A stretch of DNA of 29,278 nucleotides from Silene noctiflora (GCA_009801015.1 VHZZ01003034.1:51832-81109); one strand, 5' to 3'. Shown: positions 1 to 11,933, counted from the stretch's first letter. The notes: generated from the sequence alone by a model not told the origin. Numbers and translations: made by a program.

Positions 1-47
<47 letters not shown>

Positions 48-58
48 TATATATATAT
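1..58. repeat. AC/AT dinucleotide microsatellite
   Basis: An (AC)n tract runs into (AT)n, then back to (AC)n and (AT)n. It is a compound dinucleotide microsatellite cut by the window edge. No coding role is visible. Confidence 0.9.
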
Positions 59-286
59 ACTTTGCACGTGAACAATTTTCAAGCTTAGGAAATAAGACAA
101 TGCTCCAAGATCCTTCGTGTGAAATTCTAAATTGAGAATCACTTCTAATGACTTGATTTCATTTTGATCATTTCCTGCAATTATCACATCATCAACATAC
201 ACAAAGACAATTGTGATGTATGTTTTACTGGTTTTACCAACATAGAATGGTCAATATAAAACTGATTATAACCTGCATTTATATTA

Positions 287-1246
287 AGGGTGTTTGGTTC
301 ATCAAAGGGAAAGGGAATAAAATAAAGAAAGGGTAAGAGAGGGAAAGGAATAAATCACCCCCAAAGTTCCAATCTTGTTTGGTTACTTCCAAACGGAAAC
401 AAATAACCCACATTAAAATATAACCCAATCACATGTAAACACCTGCCACCCCACCCGCAGCAGCCACCACCGCCGACATACCCAGTTACCATCCTAATAC
501 TGTATCTAGATAAACACCCTCAATTCGAAACTCGAACTCATAACCACCTTATCATACCGTCATAATTAAATGAAAATCACCGCATATGAAACCAAAAATT
601 AATCAAAGCAACAACATAAGTTCGATATAAAGCTGACTCTACAGTTGGATACATGAAATCACCCACAAATTCTGAGAATAGGGGAATCAAATTGCACGAA
701 ACCAGATGGTAAGGATCAATAAAAGAGATTAACAATCAAAAACTAGGTGGAGTACGGTTTTCGAAATGGAGGAGAGGGTTGTCGGCGAGTTTCTGCAGGG
801 AGCAGGCCGACGTTGGTGCACCGGTGGTATGGCCGGCCGGCGGCTGCGACTGGAGATGGAGGGGAAATTGTAGGGTGTTGGTTGTAGTGTCAGTTTTGGG
901 TGTAATGGCTGGTGGGGGCAGTGATGGGGAGGTTGAGGGGAGATGGTGGTCGGTGACAGAGATCGGAGATCCACTCGTGGTGGTGGTAACGTACTGATGT
1001 TAAGGGTGGTGGAGTAGCACTAGCAGTAGACAAAAATAATATAGAGTTATGGTGGAGTGACTGGTAAGTGGGGTAAGAGGGGAATGAAATCTCATTCTTT
1101 AGGGGGTGAGAGGGTAAGGAGTTAGAGTGGTTTGGGGATATGAGAGGGATAAAGGGGATGATTGAAAGTGACAAACAAACACTAACAAAGGGAATTAGTA
1201 ACTTTGATTCTCTTTTTCTTTTCTAAAGATCCCAACCAAACGCCAC
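287..1246. mobile_element. Candidate PIF/Harbinger-type non-autonomous element with a GC-rich core
   Basis: The left end reads AGGGTGTTTGGTT and the right end, read inward, AGTGGCGTTTGGTT. This resembles the short terminal repeats of Tourist/Harbinger-like elements, and TTA lies directly outside both ends (284-286 and 1247-1249). The flanks are purine-rich and AT-rich, whereas about 760-1000 is distinctly GC-rich. The short frames there overlap on both strands and look non-coding. An alternative right end near 1182 (CAAACAC followed by TAA) is possible, so the boundary is uncertain. No transposase is visible, so any movement would need one supplied in trans. Confidence 0.4.
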
Positions 1247-1249
1247 TTA

Positions 1250-2093
1250 GGTGTCTAGTTCAACCATGTGGGAAATTCTTGAGCTTGCACACCCTTGCAC
1301 TAGGAACTTTGGTTCAATTTGTTGTCCAATCACAAAATTGGGAACCACGTAGTTGGGCTTTGGATTATAATATCCTGCTATGTATGATTGTATGTTGTAT
1401 GTATTTAGTCTGCAAAATTATACTAAATAAAATATGTGGAATTAGGGAACATGTTATCCATATTAGAAGACTCGTCTAGGCTATGCTACATCTTTGTTAT
1501 GTCCCAGAGAGTTGTAAGATTTGGCTCATGAATAGGCTTAATGGGCCAAAAATATATAATACTCTAACGAGTATAAATTAATATAATTTATCATGCCTGC
1601 AAATATTACATGAATTTATGTTTATATACCGGGAATAAAATATTCAAAATGACTCAGATTACTAGAAGTCTTACTTATGAGGCCTTCTTACCTCGAAATT
1701 GTGTACAACAGAATAACAAAATACATCAAACAAATCCTCTTAATTCATTAAAATAAAAAGCTATTTATTTAAAACATTTATTTTATAAAGACTTTGTATA
1801 ATATTGTCTTTCATAAAAATGTGTATTTCATTTGTTTGGTTTTCACTATCTATCTATAAATTTTATAAAAAGACAAGCAAAAGCATCACATTTCACCATT
1901 TAACTATGTAAGAGCAATTTATCAAGCCACATCATCATTTCTTATTTTGAAAAGGAACAAAAAAAAGAAAACTAAAATAAATTTCTATACATTAAATGCA
2001 AATTAATTAAATAGCATATATAATAAGCATTAAATTTAGCCTACTTAATTTTAAAATATTAAACAACAATCAAAAATTAAAATACATAGTAAA
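1250..2093. other. AT-rich intergenic DNA with a Helitron-5'-like remnant
   Basis: No supported gene is present. At about 1849 a TCTATCTATA start, followed by TATAAAAAGACAAGCAAAAGCA, resembles the start seen again at 2094. This suggests an older or truncated copy of the same Helitron-like family. The rest is AT-rich with stops in all frames. Confidence 0.4.
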
Positions 2094-3278
2094 TCTATCT
2101 ATCTATCTATAATCTATGAAAAATATAAAAAGACAATCTAAAGCACCAAAACTCACCATTCTCCTTTTTAATAGAGATTTAACAAGCCACATCAACACGG
2201 TATTTAAATTTTTTTTTTTTTTAAAAAAAGTAAAAAAAATTTGGAACATTAAATATAAATGTGTAAGTATAACAAACATTAAACTTTGTCTTTTCATTTT
2301 AAGAGTAAATTAATTAACAACAATAAAACATAAATGTAAATAATGAAATTTTAATGTTGAGGTTTTAGTTTTTATTAAAGAATTGAGTTTTTAAATATTT
2401 TATTGATTTTTAAGTTTAGAGTATGTAAATTAAAAATATAATACAAAAGTGCAATTATGTTTAGCTAATGTGAATATTGATCATTGTATCCTTAAGTGTA
2501 CATAACGATAGTGTTTAAGTTGTGAAACTAAAATTGACAATACAATCACGTACTTTCTTACTGTACTTTGTTAGAAAAACGGTTACAAAAGTACTGACAT
2601 TGATTATACAGCTGATAGAGTTAAATATGTACCACTATTTTTTTCAAATAAATAGCTCAATGTCACCTTTATACAATATTATAAATATGCACGACTAAAC
2701 ATCTCAGTAAGCCAAGTGCCATGAAAAAAAAGTCATTTTTGATTGTGTGTCACATGTTTAGTAAATAATTTTTTTTTTAAAAAAGAAAATGTAAATCACA
2801 ACACACATAAAAATAAAAATAAAAAATTGATGCGAACCTTTTATCTCCTTTTCATAACTTTGGTTATCAATTACCTATTTATTTAACTTTATTACCTTTA
2901 CATAATGATTACCTTTTTGCTTTACCCTCACCGTTATATAACAATCATAATTTCATTTTAGTCAAAAAATTGTTATGCAAAATATACATAGATAAGTAAT
3001 TATTTTTTAAATTTTTTCTTTATATATATTGAATTAATTAGAATCTTATTTATTAGTTTTGTATTTTCAAATTTAAGGAGGTTGATATATATACTCACAT
3101 ATCAATAACATTGCATGAAATTGGTATTATGGGTATGAATCTTCTTTATATATTTTTTTTTTTTTTGTTTGAATGGCTTTTTCATTTTTTTGTCGACTTT
3201 TATTTTTCTATATTGGTGCATATCCAATATAAAATGGTAGCATGAATCTCAAATAAGTGGTTGACAGTTTACGTTATA

Positions 3279-3490
3279 CTCATTTCGTCCCGGTCATTTG
3301 TTATCTATTTCTATTTTGGAGTGTATCAGTGAATTGTTATCTATTTTTATTTTTGGTAAGTTTTATATGTAAAAGGTAGTGTGCAAGTGGATGAAATAAT
3401 AATATTATATTTCTTTGTTAGACATCCACTTGCATTTCCTTAGTCCTTGTGCTAAATATAATAGATAACAAATGATTGAGATAGAGGGAG
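3279..3490. mobile_element. Stowaway-like MITE (212 bp)
   Basis: Its ends form terminal inverted repeats. The left begins CTCATTTCGTCCCGGTC and the right, read inward, CTCCCTCTATCTCAATC; both continue into ATTTGTTATCTATT. A TA dinucleotide flanks each side (3277-3278, 3491-3492), which is the Stowaway/Tc1-mariner target duplication. It has no coding capacity. It sits inside the candidate Helitron, so it is the younger insertion. Confidence 0.85.
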
Positions 3491-3811
3491 TATATTCTAA
3501 CCATTGAAATATCAATTGCCAAAAGTTTGTAAATTGTACTATATTGTCTTTCACTCTCTTCTATTTTAATTCACACTAACAGGTTACAAATCAAATTGCT
3601 TAGTCGAAGTGTTGAAGTATGATGTAAAGATGTCAATTTGACATTTTAATAGTGTTATAAGTGGAGTAAATATTTTGCATGATTATTGTTAAAAAAACGA
3701 TATTTATTCTACAATTCGTGTTCTGATTTCTAATGCATTTAAGCCTTCAAATAATTTTTCGTTTTACCTCAAATATATTCTTAAGTAATTCACAATAATT
3801 TTTGGATAAAT

Positions 3812-3812
<1 letters not shown>

Positions 3813-3851
<39 letters not shown>
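3813..3851. repeat. Poly-T tract
   Basis: About 39 consecutive T residues inside the candidate Helitron. This is a simple homopolymer whose length is likely unreliable in sequencing. Confidence 0.95.
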
Positions 3852-5684
3852 CTCATTAACTAGGAAATGTAATATTTTTTACGGAGTATAATAGTATTGT
3901 TTTTATTACAAGCTTGGATTAATGAAGAGGAAACTATATTTGGAATTGTATATGCATAAATCTCTATTTTATTGTGTGAATCCATAAAACGTGTAGTTAT
4001 TTTTTCCCATCTTCTACTACTAATAATAATTACTGGAGTCCCCTCTAAAATTTTGCTCCTTATAATATCATCTTACTTTTCTCTTAAATCTAATCTTATA
4101 TGTATCACGGAGTATATATTAGAACATAAAATGTGAGATTTTAAAAATATGTATCCAATTTTCTTGGAATTCATTGGAATAGTTGTTAAAATGACTCACA
4201 TAAAAGTTCATCAAGAACAAGAGATATATAATTATATTTCATCGTTATATTTATCCAATTCGTATTCATTCTAAAAATTTTATTCGCATAAGCTACATAC
4301 CTATAGTTCCTTGCTAATAGTTAAAATATATTATCTAGCTATTTCACGCACTATAAACCATGTTTTTTATATAAAAATGTCGATCCATAAAATTAATAGT
4401 CATGTTGTGAAAATAAACGAGTAAAAGATAAAAAAGCTTGAGAGAGTAACACTACCACTCTATCCTTATTTTATTAATGTGAAACACTCGCTTGTGGTAA
4501 ACCATAATAAGGAGTTAAGCCTGGACACTATAAATTCAATAATATGTACGTACAAAATTGTAACTTTTATCGGCCGCTTTTTTTAATTTCATAAACAAAA
4601 ACGTTGAGACAACAATGTATAACAATCGTATGTATATCACTCCCTATTATTGTAATGAGTCACATATTTAGCAAATGACACAAATAATTAAAAAAATAAA
4701 CTTAAGAGTAAAGTTGGTACAAAATTAAGATTATAATGGTGTATTATGTGAGTCATTGAGTCGTTAAGTTATATGTAAAATTAAGTGATAAAAAATCGTT
4801 ACTATTCATTGATTTAGTTATTACATGTTTACCTGCATTATCTTACATTTCTCTTCTCACTAAAGTTGTTATGTAGTAAGGAATATAATTAGATATTCAT
4901 TCTTTTATTTCTTTACTAAATAAAAATAGGGCCAAGTATTTTCAAACGCAACAAAACAATATAACATGTATTAAAGTATGAAAACTAGCCCGTGCATTGA
5001 ACGGGTACAAAAACTAGTTAAATCATAATTTGACTATCTACTTTCCTTGTCATTCTCCAGTCTCCAAAAATTTCAATGCCCACATAAAAAACTTTGTTAT
5101 TTGTATAGTTCACATAAATTTTAGATTAAGGTGATCGACTTATGTAAATCGAACTTTCATGCAATTTTACAGTTATATTCCTTTATACTTAAATCAAACG
5201 CCCTTTAAAAGAAAAGGAAAATAGAAACTAAAAGAATCCAATCAAATTAGAACACACATATTGAGTAAATAAGTAAATAAGCACATGGAAAATAAAAAAT
5301 AGAAATCAAAAGAATGCAAATTAGCAGTAAGTAGACTATACATCACATGTACTACATCATATGGTGTAATTCCTGAATATTAAGATAAAATTTTCGAGTC
5401 TTGTTTTAAAAATTATGAGTTTTATTATAAAGTTTCTGAGTTCATTCACTTAAACACTAAGCTTAAAAAATTGCAACATAACTTAAAAATATTACATATA
5501 AGCTCAAAAATTTGAGTTTTGATGTTAAAAAACCAAAATGTAACTTATAACTTTTATAAACTAAAAAAAATACACATAAACTCGGTATATATATTAAATC
5601 TGATGTAGTGCATCAGATGTATAATCCTTTTTTTTTTTTTTTCCGCAAACTGGAACACACATTTTGAGTAAATAAGGTATTTTT

Positions 5685-6235
5685 CTTTTCGGCTTAATTT
5701 CAACTCAATTCAATCAGTTCAACTTAGTTCTATTAGTTAAGTTCAGAAAAGTTAAGTTAAGTTCAGCTCAACTCATCTTTTAACAAATCAACTGTTACTT
5801 CATCTCAACCCCTTTAGGTATTGTTCTTTTGGACGTAATTTCAATTCATTTTAGTTTAGTGCAGCTCATCTTTTCACAAATTAACGTATATACTTTGGTC
5901 TTTCTGTCTTAATTTTAGCTCATTTTAGATTAGTTTAGTTTTTCAGTTCAGCTCTATTCACTTAAGTTCAATTCAGCCTCCGTCAGCTCAGATCATCTCA
6001 TCTTTTCACAAATTAACTCTTACTTCACTTCCATTCAGTTCAATTCTCCATTTAGTTCAGTTAAGTTAAATTTAGCTCGGCCCACCTCTATTCAGTTCAA
6101 CTTCTATCAACCGAAAAAAACATAAGCTTAATTCATTTCACTTCAATTCAGCTCCATCAAGTTCAGTTAAATTAACGTTTTTCAACCAAAATGAACAAAA
6201 TCTTAATTCAGTTCAACTTCATTCAATTTAATGGG
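5685..6235. repeat. Degenerate TTCAG/TTAAG-rich short-repeat block
   Basis: For roughly 550 bp the sequence is built from variants of TTCAGTTCAA, TTAAGTTCAG, AGCTCA and similar 5-10 bp words in loose succession. It has no long open frame. It reads as a decayed minisatellite and ends about 290 bp before the adenylate kinase start codon, so it lies in or next to that gene's promoter. No function can be assigned from sequence. Confidence 0.65.
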
Positions 6236-6525
6236 GTCAACTTGTTTCAAACATCTCCTTCCAACCGAACCGAGAGGGACATGCATTTACATGCCTAAGT
6301 AAATAAGCACATGGACAATAAGGGAAAGTGAGAAACACATTAGAAGGAATATTCTCATTCGTCACAATATTCAAATGGTATAAGATCCACAAAATAAAAC
6401 AATACGTGGCCTCCACAACACCCAAACCTAGCTAACAAAATCTCCGTGAGAACAAGACCGAGAGACGCCACCCATCCCCCGCACTCTTCCTCCCCCACCT
6501 CTCTCTCTTTTCTCCGGAGAAAACA

Positions 6526-9249
6526 ATGGCTGCCATATCTCGCATCACCAAACCCTCAACCCTCTCCTCATTCCCTCGTCTATGGCGATCCATCACCACC
6601 ACCACCACCACCACCGCCACCCAATCTCCGTCGTCTACTTTATCTCGCCGCTCAGATCTGACTTCCCGTAGCACCCAGTGGGTGTTCCTCGGTTGTCCCG
6701 GTGTCGGAAAGGGGACTTATGCTAGCCGTCTATCGAAGCTTCTCGGTGTTCCGCATATTGCTACCGGTGATCTTGTTCGTCATGAGTTATCCTCATCTGG
6801 TCCGTTGTCCAGTCAGGTAGATACCTTTGATTAAAATATTGCTCACGCAAATTAATAATTAACTTAAATTATTGACTTTTTTTGCGAAATGGTGGATCTC
6901 AAGATCGGATCTTCAATTTATTGTCTTTGAAATTATTGCTGGTTTTTTGTTTGGCTAAGGTTGTTTAGTTACGGAACTTGATTTGTTACGTTATTGGTTT
7001 TTCGGCTTTTGCTGTTGGAGTCAGTGGCGGAGCTAGGATTTGACGCCAGAAGTCAGGCGAAGTGGGGAATTCGAGCTGGGTCTACCCTCAGGCCTCAACC
7101 CAGCTGAACCTTGAAAAAATCAAATCTTTCAGCTGGGTGACCGGACCGCCTGGTTCCACAGCTAGTTGGAGTTAGGAAAGATGGAAAGTTGTTCAATCTA
7201 ATATCTGTTTGACTTTATGATTTTTAAACACGATGTTTGCGGCGAAAACCAAAAATGAGTGTTGTTCATTTGGGGTAGATAACTATGATAACGTGTAATG
7301 TGTGACTTGTGGAGGTTTGGGAGGTAGCCTAGATATGGAACTTAGTGAATATTTCATACTATATGATGCTATGATGATTAAAGTTTGCATTTTTATCGTT
7401 TTCGTCATGAATAAATTTCTGAATTTGAATGAAAACTTCGGTTATTGGCAGCCCCAGTTTCCCGTCTTTTTGATATTTATGTTTTGAGTGTTTGTCATCA
7501 TCCTTTGCGAGAATATGACATGTACATTTCGCTCCTTGTTGCTTGCAGCTTGCCGAAATTGTCAACAAAGGACAGTTGGTATCTGATGAGATAATAATTT
7601 CCTTGTTGTCAAAGAGGCTTGAGATCGGAGAGACAAAAGGTGAATCAGGTTTCATTCTTGATGGATTTCCACGCACAATTAGACAAGCGGTTAGTTCTCT
7701 TTTTTTATCAGGCACTATTATTTTGCCTATTTAAATCAAAGTTAATGAACCACACGGTGAGCTAGTGAGCTGAGTTGATCTCCTTTTCGAGGGCAACTAT
7801 GAAAATGATGGAATCAACAAGCTTAATGGCAGATGATCATCCAAAGACCTTGCATTTTGTAAACTTCGTTGATGTATAGCTCTTTACATCTGGAAGTGGA
7901 TATTTTTTACCTTTTAGCCCATGTTCTTTAATGTTACGACCTGTTAAGCGTTTAGACTATCCTAAGATGACCACTTTAATTGAGAAACCATAAACAATGT
8001 CCAAATAATTGAAATTCTAGCATATGAATGTAATAGTTACAAACCTCACTCCATATTTGTATCATATTAGAATACATTGAGATAATAATCATTGGAATAC
8101 AGAAGCATTATCATGGGGATGAGGTTGATTCATAAGAATGGTGTTGGTGATGTGCCTTAAAATATTAGTTGGAAGCCCATCTGTTGTTCTCATCTTATGC
8201 CATATGATTGTCAATTTATCATGTTGGCAGCTGCTTACACTTTTCTGTTCTCGCAGGAAATATTGGAAGGGGTGACAGATATTGGCTTGGTGGTTAATTT
8301 GAGGCTGCCTGAGCAAGCATTGATTGAAAAATGTCTTGGTAGAAGAGTTTGCGGTCAGTGTGGTAAAAATTACAATGTTGCCACCATTGATATCAAGGGC
8401 GAGAATGGGAAGCCTAGAATTAGTATGGCTCCCCTTAGTCCTCCTGCAGAGTGTGCTTCCAAGATGATCACACGAGCTGATGATACTGAAGAAGTTGTGA
8501 AGGAACGTCTTCGTGTTTACAGTGAAATGGTATAGTTATTTGCCTATTTTAAACTGCTTATATAGCTCTCAACTTTTCCCTAATTTATCATTAGTAGGTG
8601 GTTTTATTACGTGGTAATTTATCCTTTGTTTGGATATTAAAAGAGGAGAGGAAAGGGGTAGGAAATGGTGGATCAATTTCCGTCCAAACTTTTCTTTGTT
8701 TAAACGATTTTAGTATACTGGAAGGAAAGAAAATAAAATTCTCTCTTTCCTTCTAAACATCAGAAATTGTTCCCCTCCAGATCTTGCCATCCATACAAAC
8801 CCCTCGATTTTTGCTAGTACATGGTGGCAGCCCGAATTAATGTCATTGGTAGAAACTCCAAGCCTGCGAATATACCAAGGCATTAGTCAGTTATTTCTCT
8901 TGGTGTCAATCAATAGTCAGTTATTAATTAATCCCTTCACTGGTATCGTTGGAATTTGGAAATTTGAATGCTTTTGCTTTGATCCAATGTTAGTTCCAGT
9001 GTTTGTTGATCTGCTGATAAAATACTTGGTGATGGCTAGATTCTGGTATTGTGTTCTTTGTTTTTTGTGTATTCATGTAATGTTACTGTTGAACTGTGGT
9101 TTCAGAGCCAGCCACTTGAGGAATTTTACCGGAGCCGCGGGAAATTATTGGAATTCGATCTTCCAGGAGGTATCCCTGAGTCATGGCCCAAGTTGCTGGA
9201 AGTTCTCAACCTTGATGAGCAGGAAGAGAAGCTGACTGCCACAGCTTAA
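6526..9249 (+). CDS. Adenylate kinase, organelle-targeted (four exons, 282 aa)
   Basis: The product interconverts ATP plus AMP and two ADP. Exons are 6526-6816, 7549-7689, 8257-8529 and 9106-9249; all introns are GT-AG and all joins are phase 0. Residues 1-50 are Ser/Thr/Arg-rich with a poly-Thr run, like a chloroplast or mitochondrial transit peptide. The P-loop is GCPGVGKGT (56-64), followed by [12 protein letters not shown], the core [10 protein letters not shown] (131-140), a LID with [15 protein letters not shown] (170-184), and the [15 protein letters not shown] segment. Length and motifs match plant adenylate kinases of the Arabidopsis At2g37250/At2g39270 type. Plastid and mitochondrial members are too alike to separate here. 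The start is the first ATG giving a leader in frame with the kinase. A possible poly(A) signal AATAAA lies at 9345-9350. The last exon is partly duplicated downstream. Confidence 0.95.
6595..6621 (+). repeat. ACC trinucleotide repeat coding for poly-Thr
   Basis: A run of ACC codons with one GCC gives seven Thr in a row in the kinase leader. It is a coding microsatellite, so its length may vary between individuals without breaking the frame. Confidence 0.8.
7022..7165. mobile_element. Short element in adenylate kinase intron 1 (hAT-like or SINE-like)
   Basis: The 144-bp segment begins CAGTGGCGGAGCTAGG, a start I recognise from many plant repeats. It is flanked by TTGGAGT on both sides (7015-7021 and 7166-7172), consistent with a 7-8 bp target duplication. 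Inside, AGCTGGGT and ACCCAGCT form inverted repeats. Clear terminal inverted repeats are lacking, so the class is unsettled. Confidence 0.5.
8620..8800. repeat. Decayed repeat-like segment in adenylate kinase intron 3
   Basis: Purine-rich stretches such as AAAAGAGGAGAGGAAAGG face pyrimidine-rich complements such as CTCTCTTTCCTTC, giving a loose inverted structure with GTTTGGA and TCCAAAC words. It resembles a worn TTTGG-type MITE. No coding potential is seen. Confidence 0.3.
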
Positions 9250-9931
9250 TTATTTATTTTCAGTTGGAGATTTTGATTGTTGCATGTTAAGCATGCTTAG
9301 CAGTTTTGTTAGTGCCATAGGAAACCTCAGAAACACTGTACTGTAATAAATTTAATTGCGAACTGCTCAGGGCTGAAAAGCCGCTGATGTTTGTACTATA
9401 ATGATCGGAGAGTGAGACCATAAGACTCTCCGTCCCATTAAATTCTTACTCATACAACATTTTTTCTAAGAATAAACTTACATTTTCGAGTTTGCTTTGT
9501 TTTCCTGAAACAATCCAAGTACAGTTAGGCGTAGCTAACAAAATTGGTGTGTGTTTTAAAACGAGGGTGTATTAAATGTTTCTCGGATAAGTTACATGAT
9601 GCTACCAAATGCACCAAGTGACAACGCATGGGAAACAACTTCTCAAGAAAAGCACAAAGAACAAGGGAAACATCGCCAGTCACCCGAGCTACATTTCTGG
9701 GTTGATGTTGCGTAGATGGCTGACTTATTAACACACAAATAGAGAAAAGACAAGTAATCAATCGAAAGAGATTGATATAAGATGGTAAGATAACTCAAAA
9801 TAGCTGAATGGCATAAGCCCTCCTGCATTGACCGGTTTGGAAATAATCAGGGATCCGAAACTAATGTACCAAGGGAAGAGGCAAATCTATGAAAACGAAG
9901 GGAATACTAGGTTCGTACTGACAACAAGGGA
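9250..9931. other. Convergent 3' regions of adenylate kinase and lectin copy A
   Basis: The space between the kinase stop (9249) and the lectin stop (9932-9934) contains the kinase 3' UTR with AATAAA at 9345-9350, then the presumed 3' flank of the opposite-strand lectin gene. Short frames here overlap and none shows a protein family signature. Much of it is repeated at 12510-13058. Confidence 0.6.
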
Positions 9932-11876
9932 CTAGGGGACAAGTTTCCATTTCCTGTTGTCACCCTTCAAGTTCCTGGAGTATGAAAGATATTTGCAATC
10001 GTGGGGTCCCTTTACATCACCATTCCGAGCATCCATGGCTAAGCCATTGTCACTAGCAGTCACTGAGAATGTAAATCCATAAATAGGTTTCGCTTTCAGT
10101 CCACAAAAAGGAATCAGTAGGACTACTAGGCCTGTTAACCAATTCTAACTGCAGCAAAATTCGAAGACATTATAGGCTGAGTAATTAAATTACCATAAGC
10201 GGATTTTATGGTACATAAATGAAGCCGAAAACTCACTGGTTGATCAGATGAGGATTGTTTAGCAGCCTGAAAATTTGATTTATTGGCCAGCATAAAGCTC
10301 CCGGCTTTAGTGTTTTGGGTATCATCCTTGTACCATTGCTGCACTCTCATTGTCAACATATAAACGGATAAGAACATATACTAAATGTGCTCTTAGTAAA
10401 ACGCGAGACAGGTATAACACATCAGAAAAAGAAGTCAGTCTAATATCAAACCTGAGTGGAATCCTTGGGATTGGGATAGGCAAGGACAATTTTCCCAGCT
10501 TTGATAGCAACACAGTATTGAGCATCCCCAGCTAAGCAATATATCATGTTACTGGGCTGCTCATATACAGGAGCTGGAACCGAGGTAGGGGCAGGAGCAG
10601 GAGCAGGAGCAGGGGTAGGGGCAGGATGAGGAGCAGGTGTTGGAAGATGGGTGAGGAGGAATAGAACATGAAACTGGGACGAGTTTCCATTGTGCATGCC
10701 CTATAGGTGGGCACGTTAATGCGTGCCTTTTAACAGTAACTATTACGCCGTCAGCAATAATACTATTAGGAGTATCCATACACAGGCTCTTGTTAATTAG
10801 CGGCCTGAAACTTCTAAACCCATTTCCATAGTCTTCAGTTTCCGTCCACACAGTGTATTCACTGATGACGCCATAGGGCTTGCCCTGCAGGACCATCTAG
10901 ATCAACACAAATCATGAGTAACTTGGAGTTGCAGAAATCTTAAGCAGGGGTGAACAATAAGGTAAAGTAGGAAGCCTAGAAAGACAAATTGAAAGTCACC
11001 TGAACACCACTTCCATCTTTATGACCAGCGAACAATCCGGTGGCTTTATTGACCAGCAAAAATTCATTTCTGTAGTTCTCTTTGTACCACAACTGTTGTC
11101 AGAATGAAGACAGTTCATGAGTATCAAACACGGAGAGACTGTTTTCGAGTGGCACATATGTATACTGCAACAAGAAATGCTTCAGACTTACAGCTACGCT
11201 GTACTACTGTACTGTCTGTACTAATCATTTCATCTAAAAGGAGAAAGACATGATCCAAGTTTACAATCCAAGATCCATGTTTCCAATTGCCATATCAAAC
11301 TCCAAAAGCTAGTTTGTTCTTACTTTATCAATAGTATTTTGTCACAAATATTGGATCTAAAGTGTAAAATGTACAAGTAAATGTCAGCTAGTTTTCCTGA
11401 TAAAGTTATGAGGGGTTGTAGTCATGAGCTAGGCTTAATTCCTTCAACTTCAAAGCTTCACTTGAGGTCCTTGAGGATCCCTTTACACACGCAAAAGAAA
11501 AAAGGACAGTCATAGCGAAATTGATTTTTACTGTCTGCACCATTAAAATTGTTACATATTGGATCAGTGTAAGAGGTCTGCAAGTTGTCCGCAACTGAAA
11601 AAAAAAAAAAACATTCTATTTTGACTAGAGACTTGAGAGTGGAAGTGATAAAATATCAGTCGTTCTGATCTGTGAATGGTAAATGTTTTGATCTCTTACA
11701 TACTTATAATCATAAGTTCGATTCCTGACTCATACTAATGCAAGAGTAAAAATGTGGAATAAAACCCGACTAGTATCATTATCGTTAGGAAGTGCAAGAC
11801 ACAATTTCCCTCCTCGAACAGTAACACAGTAGTCGCGATTTGATCCCTTCATCCTACAGAAGAGCCTGCAATCCAT
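9932..11876 (-). pseudogene. Double-EUL-domain lectin, copy A, frameshifted
   Basis: Five exon equivalents align with the intact copy: 11766-11876, 11000-11092, 10452-10896, 10237-10338 and 9932-10148, all with GT-AG borders. Exon 3 is 445 nt against 435 in the intact gene, which shifts the frame inside the Pro/Ala linker. The first domain then reads into a Cys/Ser-rich tail ending at 10561. Exon 5 lacks two bases around GAAACCTATTTATGG, a second shift that does not repair the first. If translated from 11876 the product would be about 179 aa with one EUL domain. Domain 2 coding (YCVAIKAGK, QWYKDD, DNRKW) is still readable. It is called a pseudogene, but a truncated single-domain protein or sequence error in the linker cannot be ruled out. 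Confidence 0.7.
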
Positions 11877-11933
11877 TTGATGTGAGTATTATTTTTTGAA
11901 ACTAAGAGTAAAGATTAAAGACAGCTTGATGGT

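Larger units (their letters stand above)
2094..5017 (+). mobile_element. Candidate non-autonomous Helitron (first copy)
   Basis: The left end is A^TC followed by (TATC)n and an AT-rich leader, which fits the 5'-TC start of Helitrons. The right end has an imperfect hairpin (CCCGT..ACGGG at 4989-5005), then a short spacer and CTAG (5014-5017) followed by T. This matches the family rule of a hairpin shortly before CTRR and insertion between A and T. There is no Rep/helicase reading frame inside. A Stowaway MITE (3279-3490) and a long T tract interrupt it. The end pairing is inferred and the two ends could belong to different insertions. Confidence 0.4.
8968..11890. repeat. Segmental tandem duplication, unit 1
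   Basis: This unit runs from the end of adenylate kinase intron 3 through exon 4, its 3' UTR and the frameshifted lectin copy. Unit 2 (about 12228-14550) matches it in order: the intron tail (CTTTGAT.TAATGTTAGTTCCA), exon 4, the UTR stretch ATAGGAAACCTCAGAAAC, the shared spacer, and all five lectin exons. The outer boundaries are estimated by eye to within tens of bases. Confidence 0.8.

Noticed and set aside
729..1174. Overlapping frames of 72-94 codons on both strands
   Set aside because: They come from low-complexity GC-rich sequence inside a candidate mobile element and have no recognisable motif or consistent coding strand.
6432..6674. Minus-strand 80-codon frame over adenylate kinase exon 1
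   Set aside because: It is the antisense shadow of the transit-peptide exon; its Val run is the complement of the ACC repeat.
11645..11753. A possible third SINE with GTGGAA flanks and an AGTTCGATTCCTG box B
   Set aside because: Comparison with the matching intron of lectin copy B shows that the sequence beyond box B is ancestral intron, so the supposed tail and target repeat are not real. It shares no tail with the other two SINEs.
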